Position numbers and translations under genes: made by a program. A DNA stretch of 64,000 bases from Streptomyces erythrochromogenes (GTDB lineage Bacteria > Actinomycetota > Actinomycetes > Streptomycetales > Streptomycetaceae), in NCBI RefSeq assembly GCF_036170895.1, contig NZ_CP108036.1:1922001-1986000 (forward strand). Reading direction: 5' to 3'. A model generated the notes under the pieces. That model was not told where the DNA came from and made no database searches. It worked only from the letters and a program-made list of their open reading frames with translations. Below, piece after piece: positions 52,662 through 61,782 of the stretch (its first letter is position 1; the number at the start of each line of letters is the position of its first letter).

Positions 52662-52680
52662 GATAGGAGGAACGCCCGAA

Positions 52681-52706
52681 GGGCGCAACCCCCACGGGGT
52701 GCGCCC
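52681..52706 (-). terminator. hairpin after the XdhC-type gene
   Basis: GGGCGCAACCCC and GGGGTGCGCCC form an 11-bp stem with one bulge just downstream of the minus-strand xdhC-type stop at 52733. A CCTTCGGGCG follows on the transcribed strand. The plus strand also carries a T-run, so it could act in both directions. Confidence 0.65.
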
Positions 52707-52732
52707 TTTTCTCACCTTCCGCCGTCACCCCT

Positions 52733-53884
52733 TCAAGCGACGGAGCCGATCCTGTCGATCACCGTGTGCGCGACGTCCGGGTGGATCGGGATGTGCGCCC
52801 CGGTCAGGGCCACGCCGCTGCCGCCGCGGCGGTTCGCGACGATCTCGGCGGCGATGGACAGCGCGGTCTCCTCCGGGGATCGGGCGCCGAGGTCCAGGCC
52901 GATCGGGGAGCGCAGCCGGGCCAGCTCCAGCTCGGTGACGCCGACGTCGCGCAGCCGCTTGTTGCGGTCCTCGTGGGTCCGGCGGGAGCCCATGGCGCCG
53001 ACGTAGGCGACCGGCAGCTTGAGGGCCAGCTCCAGGAGCGGGACATCGAACTTGGCATCGTGGGTGAGCACGCACAGGACGGTCCGGCCGTCCACCTCGG
53101 TGCTCTCCAGGTAGCGGTGCGGCCAGTCCACGACGATCTCGTCGGCTTCGGGGAAACGGTTCTTCGTCGCAAAGACGGGTCGCGCGTCGCAGACGGTCAC
53201 CCGGTAGCCGAGGAACTTGCCGATCCGCACGAGTGCGGAGGCGAAGTCGATGGCACCGAAGACGATCATCCGCGGCGGCGGGACGCTGGACTCGACGAGC
53301 ACCTTCAGCGGCTCTCCGCAGAGCCTGCCGTCGGCGCCGATCTCCAGCACGCCGGTCCGGCCGGCGTCCAGCATGGCGCGGGCCTCCTCGGCGATGGTGC
53401 GGTCCAGCTCCGGGTGTCCGCCGAGCCCGCCCTCGAAGGGCCCCTCCGTACGGACGAGCACGGCGCGGCCCATCAGCTCGGCCGGTCCCTCGGCGATCCG
53501 GGCCAGCGCGGCGGCCTCGCCGCGGGAAGCGGCGGCCAGCGCGGCCTCGAACACCGCTCGTGCGGGGGAGCCCACGGGAACCGGGGTGACGAGGATGTCG
53601 ATGATCCCGCCGCAGGTCAGACCCACTGCAAAGGCATCGTCGTCGCTGTAGCCGAAACGCTCCTGGACGGTCTCACCGTCCTCCAGCGCCTGCTGGCACA
53701 GCTCGTAGACCGCGCCCTCCACGCATCCGCCGGAGACCGAGCCGATGGCCGTGCCCTCGCTGTCGACGGCGAGGGCCGCGCCGGGCTGCCGGGGTGCGCT
53801 GCCGCCCACCGCCACGACCGTGGCGACGGCGAAGTCACGTCCCTGCCGTACCCACCGGTTCAGCTCTTCGGCGATGTCCAGCAT
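52733..53884 (-). CDS. xdhC: XdhC/CoxI-family molybdenum-cofactor maturation protein
   Basis: This 383-residue protein has an N-terminal XdhC domain (VAVGGSAPRQPGAALAV, GSVSGGCVEGAVYELC, LTCGGIIDI) and a C-terminal Rossmann domain (VFGAIDFASALVRIGKFLGYRVTVCDARPVF, YVGAMGSRRTHEDR). XdhC binds and sulfurates molybdenum cofactor for insertion into xanthine dehydrogenase. It lies beside the xdh genes and a purine permease, consistent with that role. The usual GxGxxG is VFGAIDFAS. Confidence 0.92.
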   Translation of the reverse strand: MLDIAEELNRWVRQGRDFAVATVVAVGGSAPRQPGAALAVDSEGTAIGSVSGGCVEGAVYELCQQALEDGETVQERFGYSDDDAFAVGLTCGGIIDILVTPVPVGSPARAVFEAALAAASRGEAAALARIAEGPAELMGRAVLVRTEGPFEGGLGGHPELDRTIAEEARAMLDAGRTGVLEIGADGRLCGEPLKVLVESSVPPPRMIVFGAIDFASALVRIGKFLGYRVTVCDARPVFATKNRFPEADEIVVDWPHRYLESTEVDGRTVLCVLTHDAKFDVPLLELALKLPVAYVGAMGSRRTHEDRNKRLRDVGVTELELARLRSPIGLDLGARSPEETALSIAAEIVANRRGGSGVALTGAHIPIHPDVAHTVIDRIGSVA

Positions 53885-53992
53885 GTGCGGCCTCCTCGGA
53901 GGATTCGGTTCCAGTATCGGGTACGCGGAGGTGCGGTTCCGCTGCGGACCGGCCGGTCCGGGTCGCTCGACCCGGACCGGCCGTGCTCCGGG

Positions 53993-55456
53993 TCAGCCGA
54001 CCCCGAGCCAGCCCTCGATCGGGTGCAGGGCGAAGAAGACCACGAAGATCCCGGTCAGCGCCCACATGAAGCCGCCGATCTCCCGGGCCTTGCCCTGAGC
54101 GACCTTGATGGCGACGTAGGAGAGCACGCCGGCGGCGACGCCGGCCGTGATCGAGTACGTGAACGGCATGATCACGACGGTCAGGAAGACCGGGATCGCC
54201 GTCGCGCTGTCGGCCCAGTCCACGTGGCGGGCGTTCTGCATCATCATCGCGCCGATGACCACCAGGGCCGCGGAGGCGACCTCACCCGGGACGATCTGCG
54301 TGATCGGGGTGAAGAAGAGGCAGGCCGCGAAGAACAGGCCGGTCACGACGGAGGCGAGACCCGTGCGGGCACCCTCGCCGACGCCGGTCGCCGACTCGAC
54401 GAACACGGTCTGGCCGGAGCCGCCCGAGACGCCGCCGATGGCGCCGCCGGCGCCGTCGATGAAGAGCGCCTTGGACAGGCCCGGCATGCGGCCCTTGTCG
54501 TCGGCCAGCTTGGCCTCGGTGCCGACACCGATGATGGTGGCCATCGCGTCGAAGAAGCCGGCCAGCACCAGGGTGAAGACGATCATGCCGACCGTCATGT
54601 AGCCGACGTCGCCCCAGCCGCCGAACGAGACGTCGCCGAAGAGCGAGAAGTCGGGCATCGAGACCGCGGAGCCGGACAGCTCCGGCGGGCCGCTGCGCCA
54701 GGCCTTGGGGTCGATGTTCGCGACGGCGTTCACGATGGCCGCGACGACGGTGCCGCCGACGATGCCGATCAGGATGGCGCCGGGGATCTTGCGGGCCTGC
54801 AGCATGAAGATCGCGAGCAGGGTGAGGCAGAAGATCAGGACGGGCCAGCCGGCGAGCTCACCGACCGAGCCGAGCTGGAGCGGGGGCCCCTGCTCGGGGC
54901 CGCGGCCGACGAAGCCGGCCTTCACGAGACCGATCAGGGCGACGAACATGCCGATGCCCATGGTGATCGCGTGCTTGAGCGCGAGGGGGATCGCGTTCAT
55001 GATCATCTCTCGGAGGCCGGTGACGACCAGCAGACAGATCACGACACCGTAGACCACACACATGCCCATGGCCTGCGGCCAGGTCATCTGCGGGGCCACC
55101 TGCGAGGCGAGCACACCGGAAACGGAGAGTCCGGCGGCCAGGGCCAGCGGGACCTTGCCGACGAAGCCCATGAGGAGCGTCGTGACGGCTGCCGCGAAGG
55201 CCGTGGCGGTGATGATGGCCGAGGCCTCCATCGACGTGCCGGCGACGTCCTTGCCCGAGAGGAGCAGCGGGTTGAGCAGGAGGATGTACGCCATGGCCAT
55301 GAAGGTCGTGATACCGCCACGGACCTCGTTGCCGACGTTGGATCCTCTATGGGTTATGTGAAAGTAGCGGTCGAGCCAAGAACTGCCCGCCGGAGTGGGG
55401 GAGCCGTCTCCGGCTTCCTCCGCGGTGGTCTTGGACTCCACTGACGACTGGGTCAT
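53993..55456 (-). CDS. AzgA-type purine (hypoxanthine/guanine/adenine) permease
   Basis: This 487-residue NCS2/AzgA membrane transporter starts at ATG 55456. Signature segments are VGNEVRGGITTFMAMAYILLLNPLLLS, FDAMATIIGVGTEAKL, VESATGVGEGARTGLASVVTG and a dozen hydrophobic segments. It imports purine bases by proton symport, feeding the adjacent xanthine dehydrogenase. It is separated from the xdh Mo subunit by a terminator-like hairpin and about 330 bases, so it probably has its own promoter. Confidence 0.92.
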   Translation of the reverse strand: MTQSSVESKTTAEEAGDGSPTPAGSSWLDRYFHITHRGSNVGNEVRGGITTFMAMAYILLLNPLLLSGKDVAGTSMEASAIITATAFAAAVTTLLMGFVGKVPLALAAGLSVSGVLASQVAPQMTWPQAMGMCVVYGVVICLLVVTGLREMIMNAIPLALKHAITMGIGMFVALIGLVKAGFVGRGPEQGPPLQLGSVGELAGWPVLIFCLTLLAIFMLQARKIPGAILIGIVGGTVVAAIVNAVANIDPKAWRSGPPELSGSAVSMPDFSLFGDVSFGGWGDVGYMTVGMIVFTLVLAGFFDAMATIIGVGTEAKLADDKGRMPGLSKALFIDGAGGAIGGVSGGSGQTVFVESATGVGEGARTGLASVVTGLFFAACLFFTPITQIVPGEVASAALVVIGAMMMQNARHVDWADSATAIPVFLTVVIMPFTYSITAGVAAGVLSYVAIKVAQGKAREIGGFMWALTGIFVVFFALHPIEGWLGVG

Positions 55457-55705
55457 GGTGCCTAACTCCCAAGGTTCAAAGGGGCACCCGCTTGGGGATT
55501 GGAGACTGCGGGATTTGGGATGGTGCGTTTGGCTGCACGACCCGGGGTGACGGCCCGAGGCGACGCGAATGTTCACTGCGTGTACTGCGGGTAGTGCGGG
55601 GTGACCGCTGGTACTACGTGGGGGTTTTCGCAGGGGTACTGCCGGCTGAAGGGGACCGCGAGCGGTGCGGTGCTTCGTATGTACTCCGGGCGGTGCGGCG
55701 GTGAA

Positions 55706-55727
55706 GTGTGACGTTCCCGAGTCACAC
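55706..55727. promoter_or_regulatory. inverted repeat GTGTGAC-N8-GTCACAC
   Basis: Two perfect 7-base arms (55706-55712 and 55721-55727) separated by 8 bases lie in the gap between the permease start and the xdh Mo-subunit stop, about 250 bases before the permease ATG. It could be an operator for purine regulation of the permease. The rest of this 327-base gap shows no gene. Confidence 0.35.
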
Positions 55728-55746
55728 CGCCCGGAGAGTCCGAGGG

Positions 55747-55774
55747 GGTCCGGGGGCCTCGCGGCCCCCGGACC
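55747..55774 (-). terminator. 12-bp hairpin after the xdh operon
   Basis: GGTCCGGGGGCC (55747-55758) and GGCCCCCGGACC (55763-55774) pair perfectly around TCGC. It lies 9 bases beyond the stop of the xdh Mo-subunit gene and should end the xdh transcript. Confidence 0.85.
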
Positions 55775-55783
55775 GGGTCCGTC

Positions 55784-58180
55784 CTAGAGGGTCCCGGTGA
55801 GGGCTTCCGGACGGATCGGGGTCTTGTTGAGCTCCAGCCCGGTCGCCTGCCGGATCGCCGCGAGGACGGCCGGGGTGGACGACAGGGTCGGGGCCTCGCC
55901 CAGACCGCGAAGGCCGTACGGCGCGTTCGGGTCGGCGAGCTCCAGGACGTCGACCGGGATGGTCGGGGTGTCGAGGATGGTCGGGATCAGGTAGTCCGTG
56001 AAGGAGGGGTTGCGCACCTTCGCGGTCTTCGGGTCCACGATGATCTCCTCCATGACCGCCACGCCGAGACCCTGGGTGGTACCACCCTGGATCTGGCCGA
56101 CCACGGAGAGCATGTTGAGGGCCTTGCCCACGTCCTGGGCGGTCGCCAGCTCGACGACCTTGACCAGGCCGAGCTCGGTGTCCACCTCGACGACCGCGCG
56201 GTGCGCGGCGAAGGTGTACTGGACGTGGCCGTCGCCCTGGCCGGTCTTCAGGTCGAAGGCGACCGTCGGGCGGTGGCGGAACTCGAGCTCGAGGTCGATC
56301 GCCTCGTTCTCCAGGATGTCGGCGATGTCCGCGAGGACCTCGCCGCCGTCGGTGACGACCTTGCCGCCCTCCAGGAGGAGCTCGGCGTGCGCCCAGGCCG
56401 GGTGGTAGGAGCCGTTCTTGCGGCGGCCCATCTCCAGCAGCGCCTCGCGGACGTGCTCACAGGTGTTCTTCACGGCGCCACCGGTCATGTACGTCTGCCG
56501 CGAGGCGGACGTGGAACCGGCGGAGCCGACCTGCGTGTCGGCCGGGTGGATGGTCACCTGCGTGACGCCCAGCTCGGTACGGGCGATCTGCGCATGGACG
56601 GTGACACCGCCCTGGCCGACCTCCGCCATGGCCGTGTGGACCATCGCCACGGGCTCGCCGTTGATGACCTCCAGGCGCACGCGGGCGGTGGAGTAGTCGT
56701 CGAAGCCCTCGGAGAAGCCGACGTTCTTGATGCCGACCGCGTAGCCGACGCCGCGGACGACGCCCTCGCCGTGGGTGGTGTTCGACAGACCGCCCGGCAG
56801 CGCGCGGACGTCCGCGCCCTCGCCGGCCGTCTCCCACTGGCGCTCCGGCGGCAGCGGGCGGGCCTTGACCCGGCGCAGCAGCTCGGCGACCGGCGCCGGG
56901 GAGTCCACGACCTGGCCGGTGGGCATGATCGTGCCCATCTCCATGGCGTTCAGCTGGCGGAACTCGACCGGGTCCATGCCCAGCTTCGCCGCGAGCTTGT
57001 CCATCTGGGCCTCGTACGCGAAGCAGGCCTGGACGGCGCCGAAGCCGCGCATCGCGCCGCAGGGCGGGTTGTTCGTGTAGAGCGCGATCGCCTCGATGTC
57101 GACGTCGTCGACGACGTACGGGCCGACGGAGAGGGAGGAGGCGTTGCCGACGACGGCCGGGGAGGCCGAGGCGTAGGCACCGCCGTCGAGCACGATCTTG
57201 CACTTCATGTGCGTGATCTTGCCGTCCTTGGTGGCGCCGTGCTCGTACCAGAGCTTCGCCGGGTGGCGGTGCACGTGGCCGAAGAAGGACTCGAAGCGGT
57301 TGTAGACGATCTTGACCGGCTTGTTGGTCGCGAGGGCCAGCAGGCAGGCGTGGATCTGCATCGAGATGTCCTCGCGGCCGCCGAAGGCACCGCCGACGCC
57401 GGAGAGCGTCATGCGCACCTTCTCCGGCGGCAGGCCCAGGACCGGGGCGATCTGCTGGAGGTCCGAGTGCAGCCACTGGGTGGCGACGTAGAGGTCGACG
57501 CCGCCGTCCTCGGAGGGCACGGCGAGACCGGACTCCGGGCCGAGGAAGGCCTGGTCCTGCATGCCGAAGGTGTACTCGCCCTCGACGATGACGTCGGCTC
57601 GCTTGCGGGCCTCCTCCACGTTGCCGCGGATGATCGGCTGGCGGTGCACGATGTTCGGGTGCGGGACGTGGCCGGAGTGGTGGTCGTCGCGGCCCTCGTG
57701 GATCAGCGGCGCGTCGGGGGCCAGGGCCGAGGCCTCGTCCGTGACGAGCGGCAGCTCCCGGTAGTCGATCTTGATCTTGGCGGCCGCGCGGCGGGCGGTC
57801 TCCGGGTGGTCGGCGGCCACGAGGGCGACCGGCTCACCGTGGTGGCGCACCCGGCCGTTGGCGAGAACGGGGGTGTCCTGGATCTCCAGGCCGTAGTTCT
57901 TCATCTCGGCCGGCAGGTCGTCGTAGGTCAGGACCGAGTAGACGCCCGGCATGGCCAGCGCCTCGGAGATGTCGATGGAGACGATCTCGGCGTGGGCGAC
58001 GGTGCTGCGCAGGGTCTGGCCCCACAGCATGTCCTCGTGCCACATGTCCGAGGAGTACGCGAACTCACCGGTGACCTTGAGGGTGCCGTCCGGGCGGAGA
58101 GTGGACTCGCCGATGCCGCCCTTGTTGTGCTTCTGGGTGACGTTCGTCGGCGTGCCGACGGTACGGGTGTTCTGGGCCAT
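55784..58180 (-). CDS. xanthine dehydrogenase, molybdopterin-binding subunit
   Basis: This 798-residue large subunit of the xanthine oxidase family starts at ATG 58180. It has LSGVGGAFGGREDISMQIHACLLAL, GAMRGFGAVQACFAYEAQMDKLA, TAMAEVGQGGVTVHAQ and the C-terminal GLRGLGEAPTLSSTPAVLAAI with the catalytic Glu of the family. It hydroxylates hypoxanthine and xanthine to urate. The FeS subunit ends 2 bases before it; the Mo-subunit order FAD-FeS-Mo suggests one transcript. Confidence 0.93.
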   Translation of the reverse strand: MAQNTRTVGTPTNVTQKHNKGGIGESTLRPDGTLKVTGEFAYSSDMWHEDMLWGQTLRSTVAHAEIVSIDISEALAMPGVYSVLTYDDLPAEMKNYGLEIQDTPVLANGRVRHHGEPVALVAADHPETARRAAAKIKIDYRELPLVTDEASALAPDAPLIHEGRDDHHSGHVPHPNIVHRQPIIRGNVEEARKRADVIVEGEYTFGMQDQAFLGPESGLAVPSEDGGVDLYVATQWLHSDLQQIAPVLGLPPEKVRMTLSGVGGAFGGREDISMQIHACLLALATNKPVKIVYNRFESFFGHVHRHPAKLWYEHGATKDGKITHMKCKIVLDGGAYASASPAVVGNASSLSVGPYVVDDVDIEAIALYTNNPPCGAMRGFGAVQACFAYEAQMDKLAAKLGMDPVEFRQLNAMEMGTIMPTGQVVDSPAPVAELLRRVKARPLPPERQWETAGEGADVRALPGGLSNTTHGEGVVRGVGYAVGIKNVGFSEGFDDYSTARVRLEVINGEPVAMVHTAMAEVGQGGVTVHAQIARTELGVTQVTIHPADTQVGSAGSTSASRQTYMTGGAVKNTCEHVREALLEMGRRKNGSYHPAWAHAELLLEGGKVVTDGGEVLADIADILENEAIDLELEFRHRPTVAFDLKTGQGDGHVQYTFAAHRAVVEVDTELGLVKVVELATAQDVGKALNMLSVVGQIQGGTTQGLGVAVMEEIIVDPKTAKVRNPSFTDYLIPTILDTPTIPVDVLELADPNAPYGLRGLGEAPTLSSTPAVLAAIRQATGLELNKTPIRPEALTGTL

Positions 58181-58182
58181 GG

Positions 58183-58788
58183 TCAGACCGCCTCTCCCTG
58201 ACGGGCGGCCGCGAGGCGGACCGCGTCGAGGATCTTCTCGTAGCCCGTGCAGCGGCACAGGTTGCCGGAAAGGGCCTCACGGATGTCCTGGTCGGACGGG
58301 TCCGCGTTGCGCTCGAGGAGCTCGTCGGCCTGGACCAGCAGACCAGGGGTGCAGAAACCGCACTGGACGGCGCCGGCGTCGATGAACGCCTGCTGGATGT
58401 TGGAGAGCTCGATGCCCTCGCCGGTCTGCGAGTCGCCGGGCTTGGCGGCCCACTTCTTGGCCTCGTCGGTGGACACGCCCTTGCTGCCGCAGCCGCCGCC
58501 GGTGCCGCAGGCACCGCCGTGGCCGTGCTGCTCACGCTGCTTGGCGAAGTCGGCCAGGCCCTCGACGGTCACGACGTCGCGGCCCTCGACCTGACCGGCG
58601 GCCACCAGGCAGGAACAGACCGGCACGCCGTCGAGGCGGACGGTGCAGGAGCCGCATTCGCCCTGCTCGCACGCGTTCTTGGAGCCGGGCAGACCCAGGC
58701 GCTCACGCAGCACGTAGAGAAGGGACTCGCCCTCCCAGACGTCGTCGGCTTCCTGCTGACGACCGTTGACGGTGAAATTGACGCGCAT
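58183..58788 (-). CDS. xanthine dehydrogenase, [2Fe-2S] subunit
   Basis: This 201-residue subunit has the plant-type ferredoxin Cys set CEQGECGSC and VCSC and, in the C-terminal helical domain, CGFC and CRC of the second [2Fe-2S] cluster. Between the two domains lies an insertion of about 50 residues with HGHGGACGTGGGCGSKG, adding extra His and Cys residues. It passes electrons from Mo to FAD. The ATG at 58788 follows the FAD gene's stop by 2 bases. Confidence 0.93.
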   Translation of the reverse strand: MRVNFTVNGRQQEADDVWEGESLLYVLRERLGLPGSKNACEQGECGSCTVRLDGVPVCSCLVAAGQVEGRDVVTVEGLADFAKQREQHGHGGACGTGGGCGSKGVSTDEAKKWAAKPGDSQTGEGIELSNIQQAFIDAGAVQCGFCTPGLLVQADELLERNADPSDQDIREALSGNLCRCTGYEKILDAVRLAAARQGEAV

Positions 58789-58790
58789 GA

Positions 58791-59684
58791 TTACGCAGCC
58801 CCTTCAAGCGAGCGGCCGTTCGTGCCGCGGTACTGCTCCCAGGTCCAGACGAGCTGGCGGCGAGCGAGGATGCCAACCGCGTGACGGCGGTACTTCGCCG
58901 TGCCACGGACGTCGTCGATCGGGTTGCACGCGCCGGAGGCGAGCTCACCGAACTGCTTGGCGATCGACGGGGTGATGACCTTGCCGTTGTCCCAGAAGCC
59001 GCCCTCTTCGAGCGCGGCGTTCAGGAACTCCTCGGCGGCCTTGGCCCGGATCGGGGTCGGGGCGGCCGAGGCGATGCCCGTACGCACGGTGCGGGTGTCG
59101 GGGTGCAGGGCGAGGCCGAAGCCGCACACCGCGATGACCATCGCGTTGCGGGTGCCGACCTTCGAGTACTGCTGGGGGCCCGTGGCGTTCTTGATGTGGA
59201 CCGACTTGATGAGCTCGTCGGCGGCCAGCGCGTTGCGCTTGACGCCGGTGTAGAACTCGTCGATCGGGATCATGCGCGAGCCGCGTACGGACTCGACCTC
59301 GACCTCGCAGCCGGCGGCCAGCAGGGCGGGGTGGGAGTCACCGGCGGGCGAGGCGCAACCGAGGTTGCCGCCGACGCCGCCGCGGTTGCGGATCTGCGGG
59401 GACGCGACCGTGTGCGAGGCGAGCGCGAGACCCGGCAGGGTGGTCCGCAGGTTCTCCATGATCTGGGTGTACGGGACGGAGGCGCCGAGCTTGGTGACCT
59501 CCTCGCCTACCTCCCACTCCCGCAGCAGCTCGATGCGGTTGAGGTCGAGGAGGTACTCCGGACGGCGGTGGTCGAAGTTGATCTCGACCATGATGTCGGT
59601 GCCACCCGCAATCGGCACAGCTGTGGGGTACTCGGCCTTAGCGGCGAGTGCCTCCTCCCAGCTGGCGGGGCGAAGGAAGTCCAT
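58791..59684 (-). CDS. xanthine dehydrogenase, FAD-binding subunit
   Basis: This is a 297-residue FAD-binding CO dehydrogenase/XDH-type middle subunit with VPIAGGTDIMVEINF, QIRNRGGVGGNLGCASPAGDSHPALLA and IPIDEFYTGVKR. The ATG at 59684 was chosen for its AAGAAGAAGAG purine-rich site and because it matches the usual MDFLRPASWEEAL start. A GTG at 59717 would add 11 residues. It is the first gene of the xdh operon and faces the PucR gene. Confidence 0.92.
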   Translation of the reverse strand: MDFLRPASWEEALAAKAEYPTAVPIAGGTDIMVEINFDHRRPEYLLDLNRIELLREWEVGEEVTKLGASVPYTQIMENLRTTLPGLALASHTVASPQIRNRGGVGGNLGCASPAGDSHPALLAAGCEVEVESVRGSRMIPIDEFYTGVKRNALAADELIKSVHIKNATGPQQYSKVGTRNAMVIAVCGFGLALHPDTRTVRTGIASAAPTPIRAKAAEEFLNAALEEGGFWDNGKVITPSIAKQFGELASGACNPIDDVRGTAKYRRHAVGILARRQLVWTWEQYRGTNGRSLEGAA

Positions 59685-59717
59685 GTCGGCTCTCTTCTTC
59701 TTAATCGGGTCGTTCAC

Positions 59718-59937
59718 TTCAAGCCAGGAGGCCTAAGGGCCCTCGACTGGTCGTTCACGTGCTGTTAACGCGGTGTGGACTCAGTACACAAGCCGCGCGT
59801 CCCCCGGGTGCAGTCACCGAAACCATGAAGGAGTTGGCTGACGGCCTCCCTCGTCTTGTAGATTCGTATGAAAGGCAGGATGCGACGACCTGCCCGATTT
59901 CCAACGGCAACATTCGAGACAGATCGGCGGCGACATC
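59718..59937. promoter_or_regulatory. divergent promoter region of xdh operon and pucR-type regulator
   Basis: These 220 bases carry both promoters. A comparatively AT-rich TGTAGATTCGTATGAAAG stretch near 59857-59876 and a GTTAACGCGGTGTGGACTCAGTAC segment near 59763 are candidate promoter or operator sequences. No palindrome stood out. PucR-family proteins usually act at such divergent regions. Confidence 0.4.
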
Positions 59938-61617
59938 ATGCGGCTGCGCGCACTGCTGGAGACCGAGGCGCTGGGGCTGCGGCTGCTCGGTGGCGAGGAC
60001 GAACTCGACCGTACGGTCCGCGGGGTCATGACGACCGACCTGCGCGATCCCAGCCGGTACCTGTCCGGAGGCGAACTCGTCCTCACCGGCCTGGCATGGA
60101 GACGAAATTCAGCCGACTCCGAGCCATTCGTACGAATCCTCGCCAGCGCCGGCGTCGCGGGGCTGGCGGCGGGCGAGGCGGAGCTCGGCGACATCCCGGA
60201 CGACCTCGTATCGGCCTGTGTGCGCAACCGGCTGCCGCTGTTCGCCGTGAACGAGGACGTTGCATTCGCCACGATCACCGAGTACGTCGTACGGCAGGTC
60301 TCGGGCGAGCGCGCCGGGGACCTGGCGGCCGTCGTGGACCGGCACCGCCGCCTGATGACATCGGGTCCGGCGGGGGGCGGCCCCGACGTGGTGCTGGATC
60401 TCCTCACCACCGACCTCGACCTCCGGGCCTGGGTGCTGTCCCCCACCGGCCGGCAGATCGCCGGGGCGGGAGAGCCGCTGGCGCCGGGCATCTGCGCAGC
60501 ACTGGCGGGCGAGCACCTCGCGGCGGTCCGGACGGGCCGTAGGGGACCGCACCGGATCTCCATCCAGGGTATTACCTACTCGCTCTTCCCGATCAGGGGA
60601 CACGGCCGCGGCGCCGCAGGTCCGGCCGCCCGGGACGTGCGCGAGACCGTGCTGTCCGACTGGCTGCTGGCCGTCGAGGCGGACGCCGGCGACTGGCCGG
60701 CCGAGCGTCTGGACCTCCTCCAGGGCGTCACCCAGCTGATCGCCGTGGAGCGCGACCGGCGCGACGCCGCCCGCACCGTGCGCCGCCGCCTCGCACAGGA
60801 GGTCCTGGAGCTGGTCCAGACGGGCGCCGCGCCCGCCGAGATCGCCGCCCGCCTGCGGGTCGCGGCCCCGGTGCTGCTGCCCGGGCTGGGTGCCGCCCCG
60901 CACTGGCAGGTCGTGGTGGCACGGGTGGACTGGGAGGGCGGGGACATCCCCGGCGGCCCGGTGGCCCAGTCGCTGCTGGAGGAGATCCTCGTCGACCCGT
61001 CGGTCTCGGGCCCGGAGCCGTCCGACCGGATCGCGGTGGCCCATGCGGGTGACGAGGCCATCGCACTGGTGCCGCTGCCCTCGCTGTCCGGTGACGCCGG
61101 GGAGGACAAGGGCCCGGACTCGGCCCTGCACGCCGACGTGCTGCTGGCGACCGTACGGGAGCCCCTGGCGGCCGGCCTGGCCGACGACGGCCGGCTCACG
61201 CTGGGCGTCAGCGCCGCCGTGCACTCCGCCGAGGGGCTGCGCGGGGCGCTGGAGGAGGCCCGGCACGCCCGCCGGGTCGCGGCGGCCCGGCCGGGCCGGG
61301 TCTGCGCGGCGGGCCACCACGAGCTGGCCTCGCACGTGCTGCTGCTGCCGTTCGTCCCGGACGACGTGCGCCGCGCCTTCACCGCCCGGCTGCTGGACCC
61401 GCTGCGGGACTACGACCGGCGCCACCGGGCGGAGCTCATCCCGACGCTGGAGGCCTTCCTGGACTGCGACGGCTCCTGGACCCGCTGCGCGACCCGGTTG
61501 CACCTGCACGTCAACACGCTGCGCTACCGGGTCGGGCGAATCGAGCAGTTGACGGCGCGGGACCTGTCCCGGTTGGAGGACAAGCTCGACTTCTTCCTGG
61601 CACTGCGCATGAGCTGA
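59938..61617 (+). CDS. PucR-family transcriptional regulator
   Basis: This 559-residue protein has an N-terminal purine-catabolism regulatory (PucR) domain (MRLRALLETEALGLRLLGGEDELDRTVRGVMTTDL, about 1-130), a middle GGDEF-like region and a C-terminal HTH (about 500-550, LHVNTLRYRVGRIEQLTARDLSRLEDK). PucR proteins respond to purine metabolites and control xanthine dehydrogenase and uptake. Its divergent position to the xdh operon supports that. The ATG at 59938 is used. Confidence 0.92.
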   Translation: MRLRALLETEALGLRLLGGEDELDRTVRGVMTTDLRDPSRYLSGGELVLTGLAWRRNSADSEPFVRILASAGVAGLAAGEAELGDIPDDLVSACVRNRLPLFAVNEDVAFATITEYVVRQVSGERAGDLAAVVDRHRRLMTSGPAGGGPDVVLDLLTTDLDLRAWVLSPTGRQIAGAGEPLAPGICAALAGEHLAAVRTGRRGPHRISIQGITYSLFPIRGHGRGAAGPAARDVRETVLSDWLLAVEADAGDWPAERLDLLQGVTQLIAVERDRRDAARTVRRRLAQEVLELVQTGAAPAEIAARLRVAAPVLLPGLGAAPHWQVVVARVDWEGGDIPGGPVAQSLLEEILVDPSVSGPEPSDRIAVAHAGDEAIALVPLPSLSGDAGEDKGPDSALHADVLLATVREPLAAGLADDGRLTLGVSAAVHSAEGLRGALEEARHARRVAAARPGRVCAAGHHELASHVLLLPFVPDDVRRAFTARLLDPLRDYDRRHRAELIPTLEAFLDCDGSWTRCATRLHLHVNTLRYRVGRIEQLTARDLSRLEDKLDFFLALRMS

Positions 61618-61782
61618 GGAGACCCTCTCCGCCGGCGGCCACGGGGTGGCGGGCGGCGCTGATGATCCGTCCGGACTTTGTGAAAGAGTTCACCCGACCC
61701 CTTGGCCGGAGCCTGCGATCCGTGCTCTCATTTCGCCCCAGGGCTCAACCATGTGCTGCTTGATTGCTTCGGGGAGGGCAAT

